From JAICJR01 sp036494715 (lineage in GTDB: Bacteria > Actinomycetota > Thermoleophilia > Solirubrobacterales > Thermoleophilaceae): a DNA stretch of 64,000 nucleotides. Positions 17,566 to 25,896 of the stretch are shown piece after piece. The stretch spans positions 11,466 to 75,465 of the forward strand of contig DASXNY010000155.1 in the NCBI GenBank assembly GCA_036494715.1, given 5' to 3'. The notes below the pieces were generated by a model. That model was not told the origin of the DNA and searched no databases. It was given only the letters and a program-made list of their open reading frames with translations. Numbering within the stretch: position 1 is the stretch's first letter; every line of letters begins with the position of its first letter. The position numbers and the translations under genes are program-made.

Positions 17566-17596
17566 CACCTTTACCACCGTATAGGTGGCAAAGGTG
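17566..17596. terminator. Hairpin between convergent genes
   Basis: CACCTTT-A-CCACC (17566-17578), a 5-nt loop and GGTGG-C-AAAGGTG (17584-17596) form a 12-bp stem with one mismatch, in the gap between the DivIVA-like gene and the convergent aldehyde dehydrogenase gene. There is no clear T tract, so bidirectional termination is likely but not proven. Confidence 0.6.
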
Positions 17597-17630
17597 GATC
17601 GCGTTGGGGCCGAGCCCTTATTGCAATCAG

Positions 17631-19205
17631 TTAGTCGGGCAGGCGGAAGTCCATGTCGCCGCTGATGTCGGCGACGTCCATCTGCGCCTTCTGCAGCTTG
17701 CCGGCGTAGTCCCAGTTCATCGACTGCCAGCGCGTGAACTGGTCGAGCACCCAGATGCCGGACTGGCGCGCGCCGTTGCCGGACTTGCCATTGCCGCCGA
17801 ACGGCAGGTGCGCCTCTGCGCCGGAGGTGGAGTTGTTCACGCTCACCATCCCGGCCGTCACGCGGCGGCGGAACTCGAATGCGCTCTTCGGGTCGTTCGT
17901 GTAGATCGCCGAGGAGAGCCCGTAGCCGTGCCCGTTGGCCAGGTCGATCATCTCGTCGAAGCCCGAGAAGGTCGCCACGCCGACGATCGGGCCGAAGGTC
18001 TCGGTCGAGTAGAGCGCGTCCTCGCGGCGCACGCCGTCGACGATCGTGGGGTGGCAGAAGATGCCGGCGTCGGGATCGCCGACGAAGCCGGCGCGCGGCG
18101 AGTCCGAGCTGATCCGCCCGGTGGCGCTCGAGCCGTGCACGCTGTGGTGGTCCTCGATCAGGTCGAGCCAGCCGAGGAAGCGCTCGAGGAAGCGCTCGTG
18201 GATCATCGGGCCGTAAATCACGTCCTGGGTCGGGTCGCCGACCGGGGCCTCCTCGACCGCGCGGATGAAGCGCGACATGAACTCGTCGTGCACGTCCTCG
18301 TGGACGACCACCGTGCCCAGCGAGGTGCAGCGCTGGCCGGCGGTGCCGAAGCCGCTGAAGAGCGCGCCCTCGACGGCGAGGTCGAGGTTGGCATCGGGCA
18401 TGACGACGAGCGGGTTCTTGCCGCCGAGCTCGAGGCAGGGCTGCTGGATGTGGCGGCCGCAGAGCTCGCCGATGCGGCGGCCCACGTCGGATGAGCCGGT
18501 GAAGCCGACCTTGTCGATGAGCCCCTCGGCGAGCGACTGCTCGAGTCCCTCGAAGGCGGTGGGGCCGTCGCACTGGACCAGGTTGAGCACGCCGTCGGGG
18601 AGCCCGCCGTGCAGGAACAGCTCCGCGAGCGCCTCGCCGAGGGCGGGCGCGTACTCGGCCGGCTTCCACACGACCGCGTTGCCGCACAGGAGCGCCGGCA
18701 CGATGTACCAGGACGGCACCGCCACCGGGAAGTTGCCCGCCGTGATGATCGCGGCGACGCCCACCGGGGTCCGGAAGGTGAAGAGCTGCTTGTCGGGCAT
18801 CTCCGACGGCACGGTCTGGCCGTAGAGGCGCCGCCCCTCGGAGACGAAGAAGTTGCAGGTGTCGATGATCTCCTGCACCTCGCCGAGCGACTCGGCGTAG
18901 GGCTTGCCGATCTCGCGCGTGACGAGCCGCGACAGCGCCTCCTTGTTGTCCTCCACGAGCCGGCCGATCTGCTGGATCGCGCGGCCGCGGACGGGAGCCG
19001 GCACGTCGGCCCAGGCGGCCTGCGCCTCGCGCGCGGCGCGCGCGGCGGCGACGAAGGTGGACGCGTCGCCGAGCAGCGCCTCGGCCACGACGTCTGAGCT
19101 GCGCGCCGGGTTGGTGGAGGTGATGCGCCCGCCGGGCGCGTCGGTCATGGCTCGCCCGCCGATCACGGAGGCGACGGTGCGGGAAGGGGCAAGGGTGTCA
19201 GTCAT
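17631..19205 (-). CDS. Aldehyde dehydrogenase (ALDH7-like)
   Basis: A 524-residue NAD(P)-dependent aldehyde dehydrogenase. Conserved features: the cofactor segment TAGNFPVAVPSW and VWKPAEYAPALG, the GFTGSSDVGRRI Rossmann turn, the general base Glu in CLELGGKNPLVV, and the catalytic Cys293 in GTAGQRCTSLGT, with ETFGPIVGVATF near the C-terminus. The LELGGKNPLVVM-ANLDLAVEG pattern is closest to the ALDH7 (antiquitin / aminoadipic semialdehyde) branch, which acts in lysine catabolism and detoxification. ATG at 19205 is used; the frame is open further upstream only as shadow of the opposite-strand hydrolase gene. It is monocistronic and divergent from that gene. Confidence 0.9.
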   Translation of the reverse strand: MTDTLAPSRTVASVIGGRAMTDAPGGRITSTNPARSSDVVAEALLGDASTFVAAARAAREAQAAWADVPAPVRGRAIQQIGRLVEDNKEALSRLVTREIGKPYAESLGEVQEIIDTCNFFVSEGRRLYGQTVPSEMPDKQLFTFRTPVGVAAIITAGNFPVAVPSWYIVPALLCGNAVVWKPAEYAPALGEALAELFLHGGLPDGVLNLVQCDGPTAFEGLEQSLAEGLIDKVGFTGSSDVGRRIGELCGRHIQQPCLELGGKNPLVVMPDANLDLAVEGALFSGFGTAGQRCTSLGTVVVHEDVHDEFMSRFIRAVEEAPVGDPTQDVIYGPMIHERFLERFLGWLDLIEDHHSVHGSSATGRISSDSPRAGFVGDPDAGIFCHPTIVDGVRREDALYSTETFGPIVGVATFSGFDEMIDLANGHGYGLSSAIYTNDPKSAFEFRRRVTAGMVSVNNSTSGAEAHLPFGGNGKSGNGARQSGIWVLDQFTRWQSMNWDYAGKLQKAQMDVADISGDMDFRLPD

Positions 19206-19280
19206 GTCCTGGATCGTAGAACCGGCGCACCACCCAACACTTTCCGGATATGTTGCACGCGCGGAATCGAGGCTTGGGGG

Positions 19281-21497
19281 ATGGTCGTGCAGGGACGAAT
19301 CGTGCTCTTCGGCGCGCTGTGCGCGCTCGTCGTTGCGGCGCCCGCGGGCGCCGCCACCGGATCGCTCTACAGCGGGGCAGGCCCGCGTCCGGGACCCGAT
19401 CTGCTGTACGCGCCGGCGGCCGACGCGCCGCAGCTCACCAACAGCGGGATCTGGAAGGCGCCGCCCATCCTCGTCTCGGGCGCGAGCGCCTACCGCGACG
19501 GCGAGTTCCTCTACCAGGACTACCTCTACGACGACCACGGCGCGAACGGCGGCGTGCCCGACCCCACCGACCCGCGCATCTCGGGCGACACCTTCTCGCA
19601 GCCGAACGGCACCTACACCTACCCCAGCGATCCCGTCTACGCGGGCAACGCGGCCGACCTCGTCGAGCTGCGGGTGAAGCCCACGGCGACCGCCACCGCG
19701 TTCCGCATCACCCTGAACACCATGAAGGACCCCTCGCTCGTGGCGACGACGATCGCGATCGGCGACAGCGCCACGCCCCAGCAGTTCCCCCACGGGGCGG
19801 GCGCCAGCGCGCCCGCGCAGTGGTTCGTGACCGTGCACGGGCAGACCGCCGACATGCTCGACGCCGCCAGCGGGAAGGCCGCGGCCACGGCGCCCAGCGT
19901 GAGCGTCGACTCGACGCGCCGGCAGATCACCGTGCTCGTGCCTCACTCGGACTGGAATCCGGGCAACGGCACCGTCCGCCTGGCGGCCGGGACCGGTCTA
20001 TGGGACACGGCCGCGGGGGCCTACCTGATCCCGCAGCAGGCCGCGGACGCCACACACCCCGGCGGCGCCGGAACCCTCTCGAAGCCGACGGCCTTCTTCA
20101 ACGTGGCCTTCCGCTCGGGTGAGCCGATGCCGGACGCGACCGATCCGGTCGGCACCGCCACGAACGCCGCCTGGTGGCGCGACCAGCAGCAGGGACAGTC
20201 GCTCAAGAACGGCGACCTCTCCCCCTTCCACGCCTACGTGGACTTCTCGAAGCTGGCGCGCGGCGTCAACGACGACAGCGGCGTGCCGAAGACCGGCGCG
20301 CTCGACCGCATCCTCGCAAGCCGCTTCGAGACGGAGCAGGGCACCGACTACTCGACCACCTGCCAGTCGGCCACGTCCTGCAAGGGCGAGCTGCGCGGCC
20401 GGCTTCAGCCGTACGCGATCTACGTGCCGAAGCAGGCGCAGCCCGCGAACGGCTACGGCATGACGCTGCTGCTGCACTCGCTCGGCGCGAACTACAACCA
20501 GTTCCTCGGCTCGCGCAACCAGTCGCAGTTCGGCGAGCGCGGTCCCGGCTCAATCGAGATCACGCCGGAGGGCCGCGGCCCGGACGGCTGGTACTACGAC
20601 TACGCGGGCGCCGACACCTTCGAGGTCTGGGCGGATGTCGCCCGCCACTACAAGCTCGACCCGAGCTGGACCGCGATCGCCGGCTACAGCATGGGCGGCT
20701 ACGGCACCTACAAGTTCGCGAGCCAGTACCCGGACCTGTTCGCCAAGGCGCAGCCCACCGTGGGACCGCCCGGCCTCGGCGTCTGGCTGCCGCCTGCGCC
20801 GCCCGAGCCGGGAGGCGACGGCAGCAACACGAACAACATGCTGCCGTCGGTGCGCAACATCCCGTTCCTGATCTGGGACGCGGTCACCGACGAGCTCGTG
20901 CCATACCCCGGCCCCGTCGAGCAGGCGCAGACCTTCGACGACCTCGGTTACCGCTACGAGTTCGACTCGTTCGCGCCGGCCGAGCACCTGACGCTGGCGA
21001 TCAACGACCAGTTCCAGCCGGCGGCCGACTTCCTCGGCACCACGAGGGTGGACCGCAACCCCGCCCACGTCACCTACGTGGTCAATCCGAAGATGGACTT
21101 CCCGGAGATGGGCGGCCCGGCCAACCACGCCTACTGGCTGTCGGGGCTGAAGCTGCGCGACGCGAGCGGCGACGCCCCGCGGGGGACGATCGACGTGCGC
21201 TCCGAGGGCTTCGGCGCCGGCGACCCGGCGGCGCTGCCCACGCAGCGCAGCGCGGGCGCGCTCACCGGCGGCACGCTGCCCGCGATCGCCTACACGAGCC
21301 AGTCGAAGCAGTGGGGCCCGGCGCCGCCGGCGCTCGTACGCAACCAGCTCGACATCGACGCGAAGAACATCGCGGCGCTGACGATCGATCCGGCGCGGGC
21401 GCACGTGACCTGCGGGGCCGCCCTCAGCGTCATCACGGACGGCCCCGTTAGCGTCACGCTCGCCGGCTGCGGGCGGACGCAGACGTTCGGCGGCTAG
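19281..21497 (+). CDS. Large secreted alpha/beta-hydrolase
   Basis: A 738-residue exported protein with a signal peptide (IVLFGALCALVVAAPAGA then Ala-Thr). Residues about 30-340 form a beta-rich domain resembling C-terminal-binding-module-like regions (WKAPPILVSGASAYRDGEF; VPHSDWNPGNGTVRLA). The middle contains an alpha/beta-hydrolase core with nucleophile Ser470 in IAGYSMGGYGTYKFA and a likely His in FAPAEHLTLA, as in prolyl-oligopeptidase or esterase-like enzymes. The C-terminal 150 residues are again beta-rich. A GG-rich ribosome site precedes the ATG. Secreted esterase/peptidase activity is probable; substrate not readable. Its TAG shares a CTAG with the convergent DUF1059 gene. Confidence 0.78.
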   Translation: MVVQGRIVLFGALCALVVAAPAGAATGSLYSGAGPRPGPDLLYAPAADAPQLTNSGIWKAPPILVSGASAYRDGEFLYQDYLYDDHGANGGVPDPTDPRISGDTFSQPNGTYTYPSDPVYAGNAADLVELRVKPTATATAFRITLNTMKDPSLVATTIAIGDSATPQQFPHGAGASAPAQWFVTVHGQTADMLDAASGKAAATAPSVSVDSTRRQITVLVPHSDWNPGNGTVRLAAGTGLWDTAAGAYLIPQQAADATHPGGAGTLSKPTAFFNVAFRSGEPMPDATDPVGTATNAAWWRDQQQGQSLKNGDLSPFHAYVDFSKLARGVNDDSGVPKTGALDRILASRFETEQGTDYSTTCQSATSCKGELRGRLQPYAIYVPKQAQPANGYGMTLLLHSLGANYNQFLGSRNQSQFGERGPGSIEITPEGRGPDGWYYDYAGADTFEVWADVARHYKLDPSWTAIAGYSMGGYGTYKFASQYPDLFAKAQPTVGPPGLGVWLPPAPPEPGGDGSNTNNMLPSVRNIPFLIWDAVTDELVPYPGPVEQAQTFDDLGYRYEFDSFAPAEHLTLAINDQFQPAADFLGTTRVDRNPAHVTYVVNPKMDFPEMGGPANHAYWLSGLKLRDASGDAPRGTIDVRSEGFGAGDPAALPTQRSAGALTGGTLPAIAYTSQSKQWGPAPPALVRNQLDIDAKNIAALTIDPARAHVTCGAALSVITDGPVSVTLAGCGRTQTFGG

Positions 21498-21697
21498 GCG
21501 GCCGAGCCGACGAGGGCGGTCTCCTCCTTGAGGGCCCTCCGGATCTCCTCGCGGAACTCCGGCGTGTCCTCGTGCCCGTGCACCGAGACGGCGTGGTCGC
21601 CGGCCGCCCTCACCACCTCGTCCTCGGTCCCAGAGATGTAGAGCGAGCAATTGCTCTCGCTGGGCATCTCGCGGCAATCGACGTACATGCGGCCCAT
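21494..21697 (-). CDS. DUF1059 small protein
   Basis: A 67-residue protein with the DUF1059 pattern: MGRMYVDCREMPSESNCSLY with two Cys, then a short helix region (GTEDEVVRAAGDHAVSVHGHED) ending in a polar tail. A good ribosome site (CAGGAG) lies upstream of the ATG. Function of the family is unknown; the conserved Cys and His residues suggest metal binding. It is a single gene convergent with the secreted hydrolase, sharing four bases of stop codon. Confidence 0.85.
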   Translation of the reverse strand: MGRMYVDCREMPSESNCSLYISGTEDEVVRAAGDHAVSVHGHEDTPEFREEIRRALKEETALVGSAA

Positions 21698-21768
21698 GGT
21701 GTTTCTCCTGTCGTCGGGGGCCCCGCGGGACAGTTCTACCTCCGCCGGGGTGGGCCGGTCAAGGCGCA

Positions 21769-22200
21769 GTGGGCATCATGCGTTCGGTGGAAGATCCGAT
21801 GGTCGTCACGCGGAGCGTGTCTGTTCCGTTGTCTGAGATCGACTTGCGCGTCTCGCGTTCGTCCGGGCCTGGCGGGCAACACGCGAATGTCACGGCGTCG
21901 CGGGTGGAGGCCGTGTTCGACGTCGCGGAGTCGCCGTCGCTCAGCGAGGTTCAGCGCAAGCGGGTGATGGCCAAGGTGGGCCCACGCCTCACCGCCGTCG
22001 CGCAGGACACCCGCAGCCAGGCGCGCAATCGCGAGCTGGCGCTCGAGCGCCTACGCTCCCGGCTCGCCGCGGCGCTGGCGGTTCCGCGCACGCGCCACGC
22101 CACGAAGCCGACCAAGGCCGCACGCACCAAGCGGCTCGAGTCGAAGCGGCGGCGCTCCGACGTCAAGCGCGCGCGCCGTCGCCCGGGGGCGGACGATTAG
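21769..22200 (+). CDS. arfB: Peptidyl-tRNA hydrolase ArfB (ribosome rescue)
   Basis: A 143-residue class I release-factor-like protein. The catalytic GGQ motif is in SRSSGPGGQHANVTASRVEA, and the C-terminus is a Lys/Arg-rich tail (KPTKAARTKRLESKRRRSD) that in ArfB inserts into the mRNA channel of stalled ribosomes. It releases peptides from ribosomes stuck at mRNA 3' ends. Length matches E. coli ArfB. Start choice is uncertain: ATGs at 21769, 21778 and 21799 are in frame and the domain begins at VVTRSVSVPLSEIDLRV, so the last is possible. The stop shares TTAG with the convergent LOG gene. Confidence 0.92.
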   Translation: MGIMRSVEDPMVVTRSVSVPLSEIDLRVSRSSGPGGQHANVTASRVEAVFDVAESPSLSEVQRKRVMAKVGPRLTAVAQDTRSQARNRELALERLRSRLAAALAVPRTRHATKPTKAARTKRLESKRRRSDVKRARRRPGADD

Positions 22201-22925
22201 GCCACCCGCGCCTGGCGGTGGACCGCGCTGTTCACGACCTCGAGCACCCGCGCTGGGTCGTCGGTGACCTCGAACAGGTCCATGTCGTCAGCCGAGATCT
22301 TCCCCTCGGCGAGCATCCGCTCGCGCAGCCAGTCCACGAGCCCCTGCCAGTAGGAGCTGACCACCAGCAGCACCGGGAAGTAACGGATCTTGCCGGTCTG
22401 GATCAAGGTGAGCGCCTCGAACAGCTCGTCGAGCGTGCCGAAACCGCCCGGGAAGACGACGAACGACGACGCGTAGCGGACGAACATCACCTTGCGTGTG
22501 AAGAAGTAGTGGAACTGCAGCGGCAGGTCGACGAACTTGTTGATCCCGACCTCGAACGGCAGGTCGATGTTGAGCCCGATCGAGAGCGCGCCGGCGTCGC
22601 GCGCGCCGCGGTTGGCGGCCTCCATGATCCCCGGGCCGCCGCCGGTGATGATCGCGAAGCCGGCGGCGCCGAGGACGCGCGCCGTCTCGCGCGCGAGCGC
22701 GTACTCGGGATGCTCGCGTGGCGTCCGCGCCGAGCCGAATATCGACACCGCCGCGCCGACATGGGCGAGCGCCCGGAAGCCCTCGTCGAGCTCGCCCGAG
22801 ATGCGGCCCACGCGCGCGGCGTCGGACTGCGTCGAGACGATCGACTCGACCTCCGCCCCGAGCAACTCCTCGTCGAGGGTCGCCGGCGGGCGCGGCTCGC
22901 GCGGGTCGCGAGGCTCGTCGCTCAC
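22197..22925 (-). CDS. LOG family protein (TIGR00730 Rossmann fold)
   Basis: A 242-residue LOG-family protein. Both signature elements are present: GGGPGIMEAANRGA and the PGGFGTLDELFEALT motif, in a Rossmann fold preceded by an acidic N-terminal extension of about 50 residues. Family members hydrolyse nucleoside monophosphates to a base and ribose phosphate, including cytokinin ribotides. GTG start has AAGGAG 8 nt upstream, located inside the end of the preceding gene, so it is the second or third gene of a minus-strand operon after PfkB and the 96-residue protein. Physiological substrate in this organism not known. Confidence 0.9.
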   Translation of the reverse strand: MSDEPRDPREPRPPATLDEELLGAEVESIVSTQSDAARVGRISGELDEGFRALAHVGAAVSIFGSARTPREHPEYALARETARVLGAAGFAIITGGGPGIMEAANRGARDAGALSIGLNIDLPFEVGINKFVDLPLQFHYFFTRKVMFVRYASSFVVFPGGFGTLDELFEALTLIQTGKIRYFPVLLVVSSYWQGLVDWLRERMLAEGKISADDMDLFEVTDDPARVLEVVNSAVHRQARVA

Positions 22926-22928
22926 GAG

Positions 22929-23219
22929 CTACTCCTTATGGGCTGAGAGACGCGCCAGCGCCTCGTGGCACTCCACCACCCGTTGCTTCACCGGGTCGTC
23001 GTCGGGACGGTCGTGCACCATGTCCCAGGTCCTCTCCGCCACCTCGCTCGCGGTCTCGGACGTGGCCTGCGCGCAGAGCAGGTCGATCAGCCTGATCTCG
23101 AACGTCTGGATCTGGATGGCTGGATCGCCCGGATCGAGGCGCGGCAGCGGGTCGTTGGTGGCCTCCCGCCACATGGCCGCCGCGATCACGAGCCGATTCC
23201 TGAGAAGAGTCGGGTCCAT
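22929..23219 (-). CDS. Small hypothetical protein
   Basis: A 96-residue hydrophilic, probably all-helical protein (RNRLVIAAAMWREATNDP; LIDLLCAQATSETASEVAER). One Trp-rich and acidic patch near the middle; no signal peptide, membrane segment or known domain. It sits between the PfkB kinase gene (19 nt upstream) and the LOG gene (3 nt downstream) and its tail contains the LOG ribosome site, so it is probably co-expressed with both. Not recognised. Confidence 0.65.
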   Translation of the reverse strand: MDPTLLRNRLVIAAAMWREATNDPLPRLDPGDPAIQIQTFEIRLIDLLCAQATSETASEVAERTWDMVHDRPDDDPVKQRVVECHEALARLSAHKE

Positions 23220-23237
23220 GAGTCGCAGTGGCGCAGA

Positions 23238-24086
23238 TTACCGGGGCGGGCGGAGCTGCAGATCGTCCGCCGTGAGCTGCCCCGCGAAGGCGCCACGGCC
23301 GGTGATCGCCGCCGCCCCGCAGCGCGACGCGAGCTCGAGCGCCTGTTTCACCTCGAGGCCGCTTCCGAGGGCGAAGGTGAGCCCGGCCGCGAAGCTGTCG
23401 CCCGCGCCATAGGTGTCCGCCAGGGGACCCGGCAGCGGCGCCGAGTGGAAGCTGCCGGTGCGCCCCTCCGCCGCCGTCCAGGTGCCTCCCTTCGCGCCCT
23501 CGGTCGACACGACGAGCTCGGGCTCGGGGTCGATCTGGCCGGCGGCGTAGCGCTCGCCCGCGTCGCTTGCGCTGTGCACCAGCGCGTCGAGCTTCATGCC
23601 CGTCTCGGCCAGCACGGGCAGCGAGCGAGCAGTGGCCACGAGCACGCGCGCCTTGCGCGCCGCCTCGAGCGCGCCGGCGTCGCCGCTCACGAAGTAGACG
23701 GCGTCGCAGCCGCCCAGCTCGTCCCAGTCGATCTCGTCGTCGCCGCTCGGGCCGTAGCGGTCGTGGATCGTCGTGATCGTGCGCTCGCCGTCGGCGTCGA
23801 GGTAGACGAACGCGCGGCGCTGCGGCTTGTGCTTGAACTCGCAGTGCACGCGCACGCCGTGCCCCTCGAGCTCGCGCTTGGCGCGGTGGCCGAGCTCCTC
23901 GTCGCCGAGCGCGGTGTAGAAGAGCGACCCGCCGGCGAGCTTGGCGAGCTGCACAGCCGCGACCGAGCCGCCGCCCGCGGCCTCCGACCACGTGGGCTCC
24001 GCGTGCACGATCTCGCCGGGCGCGGGCACGTGATCGACGCGCGCGAACTCCCCGTACTCGACATGGCCCACCACCGCCGGCTTCAT
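23238..24086 (-). CDS. PfkB-family carbohydrate/nucleoside kinase
   Basis: A 282-residue ribokinase-fold kinase. The N-terminal glycine motif is GGGSVAAVQLAKLAGG, and the C-terminal catalytic signature is DTYGAGDSFAAGLTFALG, with the base Asp in GAGD. The lid segment and the phosphate-binding region are in place. It phosphorylates a sugar or nucleoside; substrate cannot be fixed from sequence. It leads the minus-strand operon with the 96-residue protein and the LOG protein, so a nucleoside or ribose-related substrate is a fair guess. Divergent from the rhodanese gene with a short 25-nt gap. Confidence 0.88.
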   Translation of the reverse strand: MKPAVVGHVEYGEFARVDHVPAPGEIVHAEPTWSEAAGGGSVAAVQLAKLAGGSLFYTALGDEELGHRAKRELEGHGVRVHCEFKHKPQRRAFVYLDADGERTITTIHDRYGPSGDDEIDWDELGGCDAVYFVSGDAGALEAARKARVLVATARSLPVLAETGMKLDALVHSASDAGERYAAGQIDPEPELVVSTEGAKGGTWTAAEGRTGSFHSAPLPGPLADTYGAGDSFAAGLTFALGSGLEVKQALELASRCGAAAITGRGAFAGQLTADDLQLRPPR

Positions 24087-24111
24087 CTCGACCCGGCACC
24101 ATAAGAGCTGA

Positions 24112-24438
24112 ATGACCGAGCGTGAGCTGTCACCGGAGACCGTGGCCGAGCTGCTGAGCCGCGGCGACGCCGACCTCGTGGACGTGCGCGAGCCCTACGA
24201 GCACGCCGCGGGCCGCATCGCGGGCGCGCGCCACGTCGAGCTCGGCGCGCTGGCCGCCGTCGCGGACTCGATCGAGCGCGAGCGGCCGGTGGTCTTCTAC
24301 TGCCGCGTGGGGGCGCGCTCGGCGATGGCGACGCAGGCGTTCGCGGCGGCCGGGTACGACGCGTACAACCTTGCTGGGGGGATTGTGGGCTGGGTCGCGG
24401 CCGGGTTGGCTATCGATGGGGAGATTGCTGCGCACTAG
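24112..24438 (+). CDS. Single-domain rhodanese
   Basis: A 108-residue rhodanese-like sulfurtransferase. The active-site Cys64 is in VVFYCRVGARSAMAT, giving a six-residue loop CRVGAR as in GlpE-type sulfurtransferases. VDVREPYEHAAGRI at the N-terminus and LAGGIVGWVAAGL at the C-terminus are classical. It transfers sulfur to thiol acceptors and is cytoplasmic. Right after its stop codon there is a short 7-bp tandem repeat. Divergent from the PfkB operon. Confidence 0.93.
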   Translation: MTERELSPETVAELLSRGDADLVDVREPYEHAAGRIAGARHVELGALAAVADSIERERPVVFYCRVGARSAMATQAFAAAGYDAYNLAGGIVGWVAAGLAIDGEIAAH

Positions 24439-24458
24439 GCCAGAGGCCAGAGGCCAGA
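24438..24458 (+). repeat. Three GGCCAGA heptads at a stop codon (locus C)
   Basis: Three exact copies of GGCCAGA begin at the last base of the rhodanese TAG, followed by GG. This is the same period and position as other repeats in the window (8105, 50584, 58468), but with a different unit and no inverted arm. Confidence 0.85.
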
Positions 24459-24476
24459 GGGAACTACTCTTGATCT

Positions 24477-24758
24477 GTGGGGTTGATTGCGTTTGTCATC
24501 TGGCTCTTCGTTACCGGGCTTGTGGTCGGGGGGCTTGCCCGGCTTGCGCTGCCGGGGCCTGACCCGATCGGCATCGGGATGACAATTCTCGTCGGGCTCG
24601 CCGGCTCGTTCATCGGCGGCATCATCACGTCGCTGATCGCGGGGCGGAATGCCTGGAGCTTCCTGGTGGCGGTGGCCGTCGCCACCGGGATCGTCTACCT
24701 GATCCGGCGCTCGCGCGGCGGGTCGCTGTTTGACCCGGGCACCGGCCCGCGGGTCTAG
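24477..24758 (+). CDS. GlsB/YeaQ/YmgE-type membrane protein
   Basis: A 93-residue protein with three hydrophobic segments (LIAFVIWLFVTGLVVGGLA, GMTILVGLAGSFIGGII, FLVAVAVATGIVYLI), matching the transglycosylase-associated / GlsB stress-response membrane family. The GlnB-like pattern GLARLALPGPDPIG is typical. GTG at 24477 is used; the gene starts 19 nt after the GGCCAGA repeat. Role in envelope stress is assumed from homologues. Its TAG shares CTAG with the convergent peroxiredoxin-like gene. Confidence 0.88.
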   Translation: MGLIAFVIWLFVTGLVVGGLARLALPGPDPIGIGMTILVGLAGSFIGGIITSLIAGRNAWSFLVAVAVATGIVYLIRRSRGGSLFDPGTGPRV

Positions 24759-25378
24759 GCGCTGCCGGAGTTGAGGTGCGGGCGGATCGCCCGCGCCGCC
24801 GCGAGCACCTCCTGCACGGGCGGGTTGTCGCCCGACTCCTCGGACAGGTACGCGTAGCGCACCGACCCGTCCGGGGCGATCACCAGCACGCCACCGAGCT
24901 GCGCCGCGTGGCCGATGATCCTGCCCTGATGCACGGCGATGCTGCCCTGCTTGACGCGTGACATCACCGTCGCGCGCAGGCCGCGCAGTAGCTGGCGCGG
25001 CCCGATCAGCTCGCGCAGGGTGGCCACCTTCGTCCCGGCCAGCTCGTAGACCTTGCGGTCGGGGTCCACGAGCAGCCTGAGGTCCACGTTCTGCACCTTG
25101 CGGAAGTCGGCGGCGTGGGCCGGTGTGCCGTGCCCGATCACCGCCACCTCGACGTCCGCCTTTTCGAACTTGCGCCGCTTCTTGTGGATCTCGACCGCCA
25201 GCTCGCGGCAGAACACGCAACCGAAATGGCGCACGAAGACGAGCACGGCCGGGCGCTCGCTCCAGAGGTCGCCGAGCCTGACCGGGTGCCCCTCGTAATC
25301 GTTCAGGACGACGTCCTCGAGCACGCTGGCGTCACTCGGCGGGTGAGTCTCTTGGCGGTCGCGCACCGTGTCGAGCAC
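24755..25378 (-). CDS. Peroxiredoxin-like AhpC/TSA family protein
   Basis: A 207-residue thioredoxin-fold protein of the peroxiredoxin-like type. The redox site is the CxxC in RHFGCVFCRELA, followed by AVIGHGTPAHAADFRK and VDPDRKVYELAG. It is expected to reduce peroxides or disulfides in the cytoplasm. The start is taken at GTG 25378, where conserved homology begins; the frame is open further upstream, but only as a shadow of the opposite-strand gene. It is divergent from the small coiled-coil gene and convergent with GlsB-like, with a shared CTAG. Confidence 0.82.
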   Translation of the reverse strand: MLDTVRDRQETHPPSDASVLEDVVLNDYEGHPVRLGDLWSERPAVLVFVRHFGCVFCRELAVEIHKKRRKFEKADVEVAVIGHGTPAHAADFRKVQNVDLRLLVDPDRKVYELAGTKVATLRELIGPRQLLRGLRATVMSRVKQGSIAVHQGRIIGHAAQLGGVLVIAPDGSVRYAYLSEESGDNPPVQEVLAAARAIRPHLNSGSA

Positions 25379-25457
25379 GGCCGGAACCCTAACCGACGGA
25401 GCCGCCCACAACCTCCACTGGCCGTGCCTGGCCGGTGGTACGCTCGCCGGGACGCGG

Positions 25458-25859
25458 ATGGAGAACTCGTCTACGACCCACGGCAACGGCGAGGCAGGGA
25501 TCTCGGAGTCCATCGCCGGTGAGCTCGATGCACTGCTGGGCGCCGCCGAAGCGCTCAAGGGCCAGGTCAGGGGCGAGATCGAGAGCGCGCTGGCCGACCT
25601 CACCACGCTGGTGGCCGAGCTGCGCGACGCGGCCGACCGCCTCGACGAGCGCCTGGCCGGGATCCGCGGCCAAGTGGGCCACGACCAGCTCGTGCCCCAG
25701 GAGCAGGACACTCTGCGGCGCGCCCGGCTCGTCGCGCTCAACATGGCTGCCAACGGCGCCTCGCGGGCGGAGACCGCCGGCTATCTGAGCGAGCGGCTCG
25801 GGATCCAGGAGCGCGAGGCGCTGCTCGACTCGGTCTACAACTCGCTCGCCAGCGACTAG
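25458..25859 (+). CDS. Small coiled-coil hypothetical protein
   Basis: A 133-residue hydrophilic protein. Residues about 15-70 form a heptad-patterned amphipathic helix (GELDALLGAAEALKGQVRGE; LAELRDAADRLDERLAGIRG), the rest is also helical and contains a tail NMAANGASRAETAGYLSERL, a helix-turn-helix-like arrangement without certainty. ATG at 25458 preferred; the frame extends upstream without a better start. No family recognised. It lies just upstream of the channel-like gene (37 nt gap) on the same strand. Confidence 0.6.
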   Translation: MENSSTTHGNGEAGISESIAGELDALLGAAEALKGQVRGEIESALADLTTLVAELRDAADRLDERLAGIRGQVGHDQLVPQEQDTLRRARLVALNMAANGASRAETAGYLSERLGIQEREALLDSVYNSLASD

Positions 25860-25896
25860 CCGGATCCCTCCGCCGCCGTCTTTACCCTCGCCCGCG